From G963668605 sp963668605 (GTDB lineage Bacteria > Acidobacteriota > Terriglobia > Bryobacterales > Bryobacteraceae), in assembly GCA_963668605.1 (NCBI GenBank), contig OY764903.1, positions 1,922,001 to 1,986,000 of the forward strand: a stretch of 64,000 nt of DNA, in the 5' to 3' direction. Positions 42,208 to 49,882 of the stretch are shown piece after piece; positions within the stretch are counted from its first letter, which is position 1; each line of letters begins with the position of its first letter. The notes beneath the pieces are model-generated. The model saw only the letters and a program-made list of their open reading frames with translations, was not told where the DNA came from and did no database searches. Made by a program: the position numbers and the translations under genes.

Positions 42208-43686
42208 ATGAGTGAGAACGAGACGGGTGTCACGTCACGCCGCGAGTTTCTGACCAAGTCCAGTTGCACCGCAGGAATCTCCGCACTGGCGAATGCTCAG
42301 GTGCGGCTGGTTACCTATCCCGTTCCGCAAGGCGAGCCGGCCTCCACGGACTACATGATCCAGATCAACGACCAGCGAGTAGATGCACTCCTGGCCACCG
42401 TCGGCAAGCCCTGGTCCAGTCCTCCCTATGACTTTGGTCCGGCGTATCCCTTCGTCCAATTCGATTTCTCCGGCACAGCGACGATCAAAGTGCACGCACC
42501 CGGCCGGAATATGGAGAAAGTCGTCGTCAGGCCTTCCCTCAAGACCGTCAGCACCAAGATCCTTGACCCGAACACAATCTCGATCACGATCGCCGAGCCG
42601 TGCAGGCTTTCTGTGGAACCCGACGGCAAGAAGACTCCGCTGCTGATCTTCGCCAACCCGCTGGAAAAGGATCCTAAGCGCAAAGACGATCCCGAAGTGA
42701 TCTATTTCGGACCCGGCATCCACCGGCCCGAAAGCGGCATCGTCGAGGTCAAGAGCAATCAGACGCTATATCTGGCAGGTGGCGCCATCCTGGAGGCGAA
42801 TGTCCACGCCAAGGACGCGGAAAACGTCACCATCCGGGGGCGTGGCGTTCTATCCGGCAATCGTTGGCCTTGGCGGCAAGGACCCGGGCGTTCGATCGAC
42901 CTGCAAAATTGCCGAAACGTAGTCGTCGAGGGAATCGTTGTGCGCGGCGCTTCGCATTGGACCATCGTTCCTTCGAATTGCGATAACGTGACCATCACGA
43001 ATACGAAAATCTGCAATGTGCGCGTGCAGATGAATGATGACGGCATCAACCCCTGTAATTCCCGCCATGTCGCCATACGCGACTGCTTCGTCCGGACGGT
43101 GGACGATTGCATCGCGCTGAAAGGAGTCAATTACGAATGGGGTGACGTGGACGACATTCGCATAGAGGATACCGTCCTGTGGTGCGATTCCGCGCGCATT
43201 ACTCTCCTCGGTCATGAGAGCCGCGCCAAGTTCATGCAGAACATCGTCTACCGGAACATCGACGTCGTGCATTACGGAGGGTGGCCGGTCCTCCTGATCG
43301 AGCCGAGCGAGGACATGCACCTGCGTAATGTGCTCTTCGAAGACATTCGCATTAACGGAGATCGCCAGCCTCTTCGTGCCATCATGTTCGCCAGCGAAAG
43401 CCAACAATGGCTGGCCGTCGTCCGGCCCGCCATCACGCAATACAGCAGAAAGGCGATCTGGGGACGAATCGAAAACATCACCTTCAAGAACGTCAGCCTG
43501 CAAGGCGCGCCAGGAAAGTATTACGTCCTTCTCGAAGGAGCGGCCGATCACCGCGATCGCCGTATCAAAAATGTTTCGTTCGAAAATCTCCGCATATTGG
43601 GCGAACAAATTACGGAGGACTCGATGCGCGTCTTCTTCGGCCCTTGGCTGAGGCCCTCCGTGGATAAAATCATGTTTCGCAAGTAG
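42208..43686 (+). CDS. Tat-exported GH28-like parallel beta-helix glycosidase
   Basis: 492 residues, preceded by AAGGAG 9 nt upstream. A Tat signal is in TSRREFLTKSSCTAGISALA. An N-terminal beta-sandwich (VQFDFSGTATIKVHAPGRNM, IFANPLEKDPKRKD, YFGPGIHRPESGIVEVKSNQ) precedes a helix with VTIRGRGVLSGNRWPWRQGP, NVVVEGIVVRGASHWTIVPS, the acidic motifs VQMNDDGINPCNSRHVAIRD and VRTVDDCIALKGVNYEWGDV, and ITLLGHES. These echo GH28 NTD, DD and GH-G motifs; the final RIK is not seen. It should cleave a galacturonan- or related glycan outside the cytoplasm. It stands alone, with an AT-rich 5' region. Confidence 0.88.
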   Translation: MSENETGVTSRREFLTKSSCTAGISALANAQVRLVTYPVPQGEPASTDYMIQINDQRVDALLATVGKPWSSPPYDFGPAYPFVQFDFSGTATIKVHAPGRNMEKVVVRPSLKTVSTKILDPNTISITIAEPCRLSVEPDGKKTPLLIFANPLEKDPKRKDDPEVIYFGPGIHRPESGIVEVKSNQTLYLAGGAILEANVHAKDAENVTIRGRGVLSGNRWPWRQGPGRSIDLQNCRNVVVEGIVVRGASHWTIVPSNCDNVTITNTKICNVRVQMNDDGINPCNSRHVAIRDCFVRTVDDCIALKGVNYEWGDVDDIRIEDTVLWCDSARITLLGHESRAKFMQNIVYRNIDVVHYGGWPVLLIEPSEDMHLRNVLFEDIRINGDRQPLRAIMFASESQQWLAVVRPAITQYSRKAIWGRIENITFKNVSLQGAPGKYYVLLEGAADHRDRRIKNVSFENLRILGEQITEDSMRVFFGPWLRPSVDKIMFRK

Positions 43687-43832
43687 CCTGTCACGTAGTA
43701 ACAATTACAGTCTTCGTGGACCCCTACAACACGGTCCGGTTACTCAAGGCGATTCGAATCTTAACGCAGACCGACATGCTGGCCGTCAACCGACCGCATG
43801 CGATTCAGAGTTAAAATATTGATGGTAAGTAT

Positions 43833-43957
43833 CCCCGGCATAGCTGGGGGCCTTATTTTGTGATCCGCTCAATGCGGCTGTAGTGGGTCGCTAACGCGGC
43901 CCCAATTCTTGTTGGCCACCTTGATGGTGGCTGATCACTCCCCCAACCTCAACTATT
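43833..43957. repeat. Hairpin array at the end of an IS200-type remnant
   Basis: CCCCGGC-ATA-GCTGGGG (43833-43849; one G-T pair) is followed by CCTTATTTT, and GCCACC-TTGAT-GGTGGC lies at 43915-43931. Such hairpins mark the right ends of IS200/IS605 and REP elements, and the transposase remnant begins just beyond. The first could also end transcription of the gene at 42208. Confidence 0.5.
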
Positions 43958-44131
43958 CTAGACGTTGCTCCTCCTTCTCTTGATCTCGAATGTAGACCCG
44001 GATGACCGCTTCGTGTCGCCCGACCGTGGACACAAAATATCCTCGCGCCCAAAAGCCCTGACCGACGTAATTCCGCTTCCTTTCTCCATACACCCGCGCA
44101 ATGTGGATCGCGCGCTTCCCCTTGGCAGCCA
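43958..44131 (-). pseudogene. IS200/IS605-type (Y1) transposase, C-terminal remnant
   Basis: The minus strand encodes about 57 residues: KGKRAIHIARVYGERKRNYV, GQGFWARGYFVSTVGRHEAV, IRVYIRDQEKEEQRLE and stop at 43958. GFWARGYFVSTVGRDE and YIRDQE are characteristic of TnpA of IS200/IS605 elements. The HUH motif and most of the protein are missing upstream, where the AraC gene ends at 44266. Dead element. Confidence 0.75.
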
Positions 44132-44265
44132 GACTTCAACGCCACGATCCAGTGAGCCGATGCGGCCGCAAGGAGAGGTGGCTGCTGTGTGACGCTCGCG
44201 TGCCTTGGCGCGACTGTTTCGGAGTGCCCGGCCACTCACCTGGAACAGACGACCAAATTGCGTTT

Positions 44266-45225
44266 TCACCGATTGCTGACCGACTCCAATGGCGGAGCGC
44301 TTGGCGAGCGAAGGGTCCGAATATCCCGCATCGGTGGCTGGCCGAAGAAACGGCTGTATTCGCGGTTGAATTGGCTGGCACTTTCGTATCCGACATCAAA
44401 AGCCGCACTTGCGGCGTCCAGACCATCGATGAGCATGCGTCCCCGCGCTGCCTGCAACCGAAGCTGCTTCTGATACTGAAGAGGACTCATGGCGGTCAGC
44501 GCGCGGAAATGGTGGTGCAGCGTGGACAGGCCCATACCCGCGATTTGTGCGAGATCTTCCACCCGTAGCGGCTTCGCGTAGTTCGCCCTCATCCACGCGA
44601 TGGCCTTTGCCGTTCGGTGGCTCTGATCTCCCAGCGTTGCAATCGCTCGAAGGCGTGCTCCCTCCGGCCCCCGAAGGATTCGGTAAATGATCTCGCGTTG
44701 AATCAGGCCACTCAGAAAGGGAATGTCCTGCGGGGTGTCCAGCAGGTCCATGAGCCGGCAGCACGCACTGAGGAATTCCACTGTGGCTTCACCGGTCGCC
44801 ATGGCAGGACTGTCAGAGGGCGCCTCAGCCACCTGAATCTCCTCCCGGCTGAGAAGTTCCCGGATCACGGGCATTTCGAGTTTCAGCGACATCGCGAGAC
44901 AGGGTGCTTCTTCACTGGCCTCGATGATCTGGCTGACGATCGGCAAATCGACCGACGTCAGCAGGTATCGCGACTCACCGTAGATGAAAGTGGTTCGTCC
45001 GAGGTCTACCCGCTTTCGCCCCTGGGCGATCACAGTCACGCCCGGCTCGTAGGTTGCTGAACAGGGAGCGGTTGGGGCGGTCCGCCGGTGGAGCGTCACG
45101 CCGGGGATTCCAGTTGCCCGATCCTCTGCCGAGCCCATGCATGCGGCAATCTTGCGGGCCAGCTCGGAGCGCAACTCGCGTGCTCGATCTCGTAACAAAG
45201 AGGCGTCTCCTATGCGGTTATTCAT
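44266..45225 (-). CDS. AraC-family transcriptional regulator
   Basis: 319 residues. An N-terminal AraC_N (type I) cupin-like sensor includes VTLHRRTAPTAPCSATYEPG, VTVIAQGRKRVDLGRTTFIY, ESRYLLTSVDLPIVSQIIEA. The C-terminal double helix-turn-helix has RVEDLAQIAGMGLSTLHHHF, TAMSPLQYQKQLRLQAARGR and AASAAFDVGYESASQFNREY followed by FFGQPPMRD. Proteins of this type usually sit next to and activate an aldo-keto reductase/alcohol dehydrogenase set, as here. It is divergent from that operon over a 172-bp gap. Confidence 0.93.
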   Translation of the reverse strand: MNNRIGDASLLRDRARELRSELARKIAACMGSAEDRATGIPGVTLHRRTAPTAPCSATYEPGVTVIAQGRKRVDLGRTTFIYGESRYLLTSVDLPIVSQIIEASEEAPCLAMSLKLEMPVIRELLSREEIQVAEAPSDSPAMATGEATVEFLSACCRLMDLLDTPQDIPFLSGLIQREIIYRILRGPEGARLRAIATLGDQSHRTAKAIAWMRANYAKPLRVEDLAQIAGMGLSTLHHHFRALTAMSPLQYQKQLRLQAARGRMLIDGLDAASAAFDVGYESASQFNREYSRFFGQPPMRDIRTLRSPSAPPLESVSNR

Positions 45226-45292
45226 GGTATCGGCTTCACTCTCCTCTACCCTATGATAGCCGCTGGGCTTGTGGATGCATCAAGTAATTTCT

Positions 45293-45321
45293 TTGACAAT
45301 GAGATGAATAGGCAATAAATC
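45293..45321 (+). promoter_or_regulatory. Promoter of the redox operon
   Basis: TTGACA (45293-45298), 17-bp spacer, TAAATC (45316-45321) on the + strand, 76 nt before the aldo-keto reductase ATG. A CAAGTAATTT segment lies just upstream, where an AraC protein could bind. On the minus strand a weaker TTGATG / TATCAT pair (19-bp spacing) may serve the araC-type gene. Confidence 0.5.
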
Positions 45322-45397
45322 GGAAGGATCAGGATACCGCCTCCAAGGCGCTCGATCCTAACCTGGAGAAGAGAGAGACAGTTCCGAAGGAGAAATT

Positions 45398-46390
45398 ATG
45401 CAGAAGCGCAAACTTGGAAATAGCGGCCTGGAAGTTTCAGCGATCGGGCTCGGCTGCATGGGAATGAGCTTCGGTTACGGCCCGGCCAAAGACAAGCAGG
45501 AGATGATCCCGATTATCCGGGCAGCCGTGGAACGCGGCGTCACGTTCTTCGATACGGCGGAAGTGTACGGCCCGTTCATAAACGAAGAACTCGTAGGTGA
45601 GGCCCTCGCTCCCTTCCGTGAGCAGGTGGTGATCGCCACCAAGTTCGGGTTCAAACTTGATCCGAACACTGGCAAACAGGCCGGGCTAAACAGCCGGCCA
45701 GAGCACATCAAGCAGGTCGCTGAGGGCTCGCTGAAGCGGCTCGGGGTGGATGCCATCGATCTTTTCTATCAGCACCGTGTTGACCCGGACGTGCCGATCG
45801 AAGACGTGGCGGGAGCAGTGAAGGACCTGATACAGGAAGGCAAGGTCAAGCACTTCGGCCTTTCTGAAGCAGGAGCGAAGACGATTCGTCGCGCTCACTC
45901 TGTCCAGCCGGTCACCGCCCTTCAGAGCGAATACTCCCTGTGGACAAAGGGCCCTGAGAAGGAAGTGCTGCCGACCGTAGAGGAACTTGGAATCGGCTTC
46001 GTCCCGTATAGCCCTCTGGGTAAGGGCTTCCTCACGGGAAAGATGGACGAAAACACCAAACTCGACAGTGCCGATTTCCGCAACATTCTGCCCCGGTTCA
46101 CGCCCGAGGCGATGCGAGCAAATCGAGCGCTTGTTGATCTGCTCGGCAGCATCGGAGAACGGAAGAAGGCCACGCCTGCTCAGATTGCGCTTGCCTGGCT
46201 GCTGACCCAGAAGCCCTGGATTGTTCCCATTCCAGGCACCACGAAGCTGGCGCGCCTGGAGGAGAACATCGGAGCGGCCGCAATCGAACTGACGCCGGAC
46301 GACCTTCGTGAGATCAATAGCGCCGCCTCACAGATCACGGTGCAAGGCGCTCGATATCCCGAAAACATCGAGAAAATGACCGGCCGTTGA
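45398..46390 (+). CDS. Aldo/keto reductase
   Basis: 330 residues; AAGGAG 7 nt before the ATG. The catalytic tetrad is visible: Asp in FFDTAEVYGP, Tyr in the same segment, Lys in VVIATKFGF and His in DLFYQHRVDPDV. Cofactor-side segments are GLGCMGMSFGYG, SEYSLWTKGPEKEVLP and IPGTTKLARLEENIGA. This is the AKR12/13-like group of NADPH-dependent aldehyde and ketone reductases found in many stress operons. It is the first gene of a five-gene + strand operon under a divergent AraC regulator. Confidence 0.95.
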   Translation: MQKRKLGNSGLEVSAIGLGCMGMSFGYGPAKDKQEMIPIIRAAVERGVTFFDTAEVYGPFINEELVGEALAPFREQVVIATKFGFKLDPNTGKQAGLNSRPEHIKQVAEGSLKRLGVDAIDLFYQHRVDPDVPIEDVAGAVKDLIQEGKVKHFGLSEAGAKTIRRAHSVQPVTALQSEYSLWTKGPEKEVLPTVEELGIGFVPYSPLGKGFLTGKMDENTKLDSADFRNILPRFTPEAMRANRALVDLLGSIGERKKATPAQIALAWLLTQKPWIVPIPGTTKLARLEENIGAAAIELTPDDLREINSAASQITVQGARYPENIEKMTGR

Positions 46391-46439
46391 GCGGCAACTG
46401 TTCCCGCCAGGTGAACGAGGCAGGGAGCGGGAGGGATCC

Positions 46440-46925
46440 ATGAAGAGACGATGGTTCGTGAGCGGAGCACTTGGCGGCGTCTTCGTAACCGGCGCATTTG
46501 CGGCAACTCAGAGAAGGAGAAATTCAAAAATGGAGATTAAAAGAAGCGGTTCCCAGCCTTCCGGCAAAGGGCCGGCAGAATATTTTACCGGCACGGTGCG
46601 GGTTGACCCGCAGTTCAACCCGCCCGCCCCGGCGCGTGCGTACGGCGCCAGCGTCACCTTTGAACCCGGCGCCCGTACCGCATGGCATACACACCCGCTC
46701 GGTCAGACCCTGATCGTGACGGCCGGCTGTGGCCGAGTACAGCGTTGGGGCGGACCGGTCGAGGAAATCCGGCCGGGTGATGTGGTCTGGATTCCGCCGT
46801 CTGAAAAGCACTGGCATGGGGCGACGCCAACCACGGCGATGACCCATATCGCCATTCAGGAGCAGCTTGACGGCAAGGCCGCCGACTGGATGGAACACGT
46901 CAGCGACGAACAATATAAGGCCTGA
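46440..46925 (+). CDS. Cupin-domain protein (mandelonitrile-lyase/quercetinase-like)
   Basis: 161 residues from ATG 46440 with GGGAGG 5 nt upstream. Residues 1-22 resemble an export signal (RRWFVSGALGGVFVTGAFAA). A second ATG at 46530 has its own AAGGAG and would make a cytoplasmic 131-residue form, the usual length of the family. Cupin motif 1: FEPGARTAWHTHPLGQTLIV; motif 2: IRPGDVVWIPPSEKHWHGAT. The two motifs supply three His and a Glu or Gln. Related proteins occur next to aldo-keto reductases and alcohol dehydrogenases in AraC-controlled sets. The role may be carbonyl or peroxide detoxification. Confidence 0.9.
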   Translation: MKRRWFVSGALGGVFVTGAFAATQRRRNSKMEIKRSGSQPSGKGPAEYFTGTVRVDPQFNPPAPARAYGASVTFEPGARTAWHTHPLGQTLIVTAGCGRVQRWGGPVEEIRPGDVVWIPPSEKHWHGATPTTAMTHIAIQEQLDGKAADWMEHVSDEQYKA

Positions 46926-46961
46926 CTAAGGGCCGAGAAGGAAACAACAGGAAGATAAATT

Positions 46962-48020
46962 ATGTACAACACGAAGGCTTACTCCGCTACGAGTGCGACC
47001 TCGCCACTTGCCGGCACGACAATCACACGACGCGATCCAACCGAACACGACGTGCAGATTGAGATCCTCTTCTGTGGCATCTGCCACTCCGATCTCCATT
47101 CGGTCCGCAACGAGTGGAGCAGCATTATGCCCACTGTCTATCCGATAGTCCCCGGCCATGAGATCGTCGGGCGGGTCACCAAGGTCGGCTCAGCAGTTGC
47201 CAAGTATAAGCCCGGCGACCTCGCCGCGGTCGGCTGCCTGGTAGACTCGGACCGCACCTGCCCCCGGTGCAAAGCGGGTCTTGAGAACTTTTGCCCGAAC
47301 CAGAAATTGACCTTTAACTCACCAGACAAGCATCTCGGAGGCGTGACCTACGGCGGCTACTCCGACAGCATCGTCGTCGATGAGCATTTCGTATTGCGCG
47401 TACCCTCCAACCTCGACCTCGCCGGGGCAGCGCCGCTTCTTTGCGCCGGAATCACGACATACTCGCCAATGCGTCATTGGGGTGTCACCAAGGGCAAAAA
47501 GGTTGGAGTGGTCGGTCTCGGAGGGCTCGGTCACATGGGCGTGAAGTTCGCACACGCGCTCGGCGCCCATGTTGTCGCCTTCACCACTTCGCCCAACAAG
47601 AAGGAGGACGCGCTGCGCCTGGGCGCCGACGAAGTTGTCGTTTCCCGCAACGCGAACGAGATGCAGAAGCACGCAGGTAGCTTCGATTTCATCCTCGACG
47701 CAGTTTCCGCCGACCACGACATCAACGCCTACGTCAATCTGCTCGCCTTGGACGGCAACCTGACCCTGGTCGGCGCTCCCGCGAAGCCCTTGGGGGTCTC
47801 CGCTTTCGGGCTTATCATGGGCCGCCGCAGTCTCTCCGGCTCGGCCATCGGCGGTATCCCCGAGACCCAGGAGATGCTCGATTTTTGCGGGGCGCATAAC
47901 ATCACCGCCGATGTCGAAGTGATCCCTATCCAGAAGGTCAACGAAGCTTACGAAAGACTGCTGAAGTCCGATGTGAAGTACCGCTTCTCGATTGATATGG
48001 CTTCTCTCAAATCTGAGTAG
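46962..48020 (+). CDS. NAD(P)-dependent zinc alcohol dehydrogenase (YahK/CAD-like)
   Basis: 352 residues. Catalytic zinc site: CGICHSDLHSVRNEW and PGHEIVGRVTKVG. Structural zinc site: VGCLVDSDRTCPRCKAGLEN with FCPNQ. Rossmann motif: VGVVGLGGLGHMGVKFAHAL. LGADEVVVSRNANEMQKHAG and VGAPAKPLGVSAFGLIMGRR are typical of the cinnamyl alcohol dehydrogenase group. These reduce a wide range of aldehydes with NADPH. It lies 36 nt after the cupin gene with its own ribosome site (AGGAAG). Confidence 0.95.
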   Translation: MYNTKAYSATSATSPLAGTTITRRDPTEHDVQIEILFCGICHSDLHSVRNEWSSIMPTVYPIVPGHEIVGRVTKVGSAVAKYKPGDLAAVGCLVDSDRTCPRCKAGLENFCPNQKLTFNSPDKHLGGVTYGGYSDSIVVDEHFVLRVPSNLDLAGAAPLLCAGITTYSPMRHWGVTKGKKVGVVGLGGLGHMGVKFAHALGAHVVAFTTSPNKKEDALRLGADEVVVSRNANEMQKHAGSFDFILDAVSADHDINAYVNLLALDGNLTLVGAPAKPLGVSAFGLIMGRRSLSGSAIGGIPETQEMLDFCGAHNITADVEVIPIQKVNEAYERLLKSDVKYRFSIDMASLKSE

Positions 48021-48033
48021 GAGGAAGAATAAC

Positions 48034-48678
48034 ATGCGAGTTGGCATTCTGGGTTCGGGGCTGATGGGCGGCAAGCTCGGGACCCTCTTCGCGCGTGCTG
48101 GACATGAGGTGGTGTTCAGCTACGCGCGCAGTCAGAAGAAGTTGGAGACGCTCGCGCGAGATGCCGGACGGAACGCGCGGGCGGGCACTCCGGCTGAGGC
48201 CGCACGCAAAGCTGACGCCCTCTTGCTCGCCGTGCACTGGTCCCGAATTGCCGATGTTTTGAAACAGGCAGGCGACTTGTCGGGCAAGGTCATCGTCAGT
48301 TGCTCGCTCCCGATGAATGCCTATAACACCGGCCTCGTAATCGCCCACACCTCCTCGGGCGCGGAAGAGCTTGCAAAGATGATTCCACAGGCTCGAGTCG
48401 TCTGCGCATTTAATACGGTGCCCAGCGAAGTGCTTTTCGGCGTGTACGAAGCGAAGAGCAAGGCCCGCCGCCCGAGTCTGGTGTACTGCGGCGACGATAA
48501 GGGCGCCAACGCCATTGCCGCCGAACTGATCCGCGACGTGGGTTTCGACCCAGTGGACGCTGGTTCTCTACAGGTCGCCCGGTACACCGAGCCGTTCGCG
48601 CTGCTCGTCGGACAACTGGCGTACGAGGGAAAAGGCGGCCCAGAGCTGGCGTACCGTTTCGAGCAGTTTGAGAAATAG
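48034..48678 (+). CDS. NADPH-dependent F420 reductase-like / NAD(P)-binding oxidoreductase
   Basis: 214 residues. The ATG at 48034 is set by GGAGGAAG 6 nt upstream, 13 nt after the dehydrogenase stop. The protein is a single Rossmann domain: MRVGILGSGLMGGKLGTLFA, RAGHEVVFSYARSQKKLETL, ADALLLAVHWSRIADVLKQA, VVCAFNTVPSEVLFGVYEAK and SLVYCGDDKGANAIAAELIR. This is the F420_oxidored / NADP-binding_8 family, often found beside aldo-keto reductases. It may use NADPH rather than F420 here. It is the fourth gene of the redox operon. Confidence 0.92.
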   Translation: MRVGILGSGLMGGKLGTLFARAGHEVVFSYARSQKKLETLARDAGRNARAGTPAEAARKADALLLAVHWSRIADVLKQAGDLSGKVIVSCSLPMNAYNTGLVIAHTSSGAEELAKMIPQARVVCAFNTVPSEVLFGVYEAKSKARRPSLVYCGDDKGANAIAAELIRDVGFDPVDAGSLQVARYTEPFALLVGQLAYEGKGGPELAYRFEQFEK

Positions 48679-48693
48679 GAGAGTGTTCACGGT

Positions 48694-49236
48694 ATGACAG
48701 CACTCGCCGGATGGCAGAACTTTTACGTAATCGTTGGGTCGTCTGCCGGTGCGCTGATCGGTTTACAGTTCGTCGTCTTGAGCCTCATCACCGACAGGCC
48801 AATGGCTCGGGGTGACGCTGAGGCCGGCGGCGCGGTTGCGACGCCGACGATCGTTCATTTCGGAACCGTGCTCGGGCTTTCAGGAATACTTAGCGCTCCA
48901 TGGGACGGAATCGGCGCCGCTTCAGTTCTCTGGGGCCTGGTGGGTCTCAGTGGAGTAGTGTACGGCGTCATCGTCGCTCGGCGCATGCGAGTACAGACGG
49001 CATATCAGCCCCAATTCGAAGACTGGTTTTTCCATGTTCTGCTGCCGGTGGCAGCATATGTGATGTTGGTTGTATGCGCACCTGCCGCTCGCGCCCACCT
49101 GCGTGAGACCCTGTTCGGCGTCGGAGCGGCGGCGCTCCTGCTTCTCTTCACCGGCATTCATAACGCGTGGGATGCCGTCACCTACCACGTGTTTGTCAGG
49201 AAACAGGAACAACGCGGAGGCGAGCAGCATCACTAG
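48694..49236 (+). CDS. Small membrane protein of the redox operon
   Basis: 180 residues with four predicted membrane helices: YVIVGSSAGALIGLQFVVLS, TIVHFGTVLGLSGILSA, AASVLWGLVGLSGVVYGVIV and VLLPVAAYVMLVVCA, possibly a fifth at VGAAALLLLFTGI. Short polar loops and a His-rich tail (RGGEQHH) complete it. It begins 15 nt after the oxidoreductase stop with AGGAGAG upstream. I do not recognise an enzyme motif. Position suggests membrane tethering or transport related to the operon. Confidence 0.8.
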   Translation: MTALAGWQNFYVIVGSSAGALIGLQFVVLSLITDRPMARGDAEAGGAVATPTIVHFGTVLGLSGILSAPWDGIGAASVLWGLVGLSGVVYGVIVARRMRVQTAYQPQFEDWFFHVLLPVAAYVMLVVCAPAARAHLRETLFGVGAAALLLLFTGIHNAWDAVTYHVFVRKQEQRGGEQHH

Positions 49237-49270
49237 ATGTTTCGGTTCGTCGTTGTGTCCGCTTATTTTG

Positions 49271-49307
49271 TTTGGAGCCACGACGCGATGCAGACGGTGG
49301 CTCCAAA
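49271..49307. terminator. Strong 11-bp hairpin after the redox operon
   Basis: TTTGGAGCCAC (49271-49281), 15-nt loop, GTGGCTCCAAA (49297-49307), perfectly complementary. It lies 35 nt after the membrane-protein stop and probably ends the operon, but there is no following T-run, so the intrinsic-terminator call is tentative. Confidence 0.45.
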
Positions 49308-49406
49308 ATGGCTCCATTAGAACTGCTCAGAGCCAACTTGCTGAAACTGGGTTGCTTGCCATCGCTTCAAATCCACGCCGTAGACGCCAAATTCTGTATT
49401 TTCAAC

Positions 49407-49625
49407 CACTCTTGTCCAAGACAGATTTGGCCTCTTCATCCGGAACGCCAGACCCGGCGACGCGACTCCTAACAGTGCCGAGAGCGCCAGCGACCGGAGG
49501 CTGCGTATTCACCACTTTTTGTCGATATCCGTGGAGCGCTTCACGGGGTTTTCAACAGAATTGAAGTATTCCCGCCTCCGGTCGCTGGCGCTCTCGGCAC
49601 TGTTGACCGGGAGTGGCTGCTCCCT
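49407..49625. repeat. Dispersed repeat with perfect 31-bp inverted arms, copy 2 (219 bp)
   Basis: Full-length partner of 25301-25515. The arms at 49471-49501 and 49574-49604 are exact reverse complements (31 bp) separated by 72 bp, a long cruciform-capable structure. A GGGAG/CTCCC hairpin follows at the right end. The space between arms holds GTGGAGCGCTTCACGGGG, shared by both copies. No protein is encoded. Confidence 0.78.
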
Positions 49626-49730
49626 ATCTCAAAGATTTCAATTCCCGTTCCACAAGCCACCTGTTTTCAGTGCTGGCGGTCACAGTCCCGTCCTGTCTCG
49701 GACAGCAGAGATTTTTGACCTAAGCTCTAC

Positions 49731-49775
49731 TTCCCAAGCTGGACGTCGCCGGTTCGACCCCGGTCTCCCGCTCCA
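49731..49775 (+). other. 3' fragment of tRNA-Gly(CCC), probable integration scar
   Basis: 45 nt read as the 3' part of a tRNA-Gly: anticodon loop TTCCCAA, 3' anticodon stem GCTGG, variable loop ACGTC, T-arm GCCGG-TTCGACC-CCGGT, acceptor strand CTCCCGC, discriminator T and CCA. The 5' half (GCGGGAG and the D-arm) is absent upstream, so it cannot be a functional tRNA. Such 3' tRNA fragments are typical attachment sites left by tyrosine-integrase islands. Confidence 0.75.
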
Positions 49776-49882
49776 TGGCCTCTTCAATTTCTTCCCCACT
49801 GGACCCAGCCGGAAGTGGTCTTGGACAAGCTCAAACTCGAGCCCACCTAACTATCGCGCAACCCTCGAACCGCGAAAGCCGG

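Noticed and set aside
49636..49665. ATTTCAATTCCCGTTCC, resembling part of a CRISPR repeat
   Set aside because: Occurs once, with no repeated units or spacers nearby.
49731..49775. Functional tRNA-Gly
   Set aside because: The 5' acceptor strand, D-arm and 5' anticodon stem are missing upstream.
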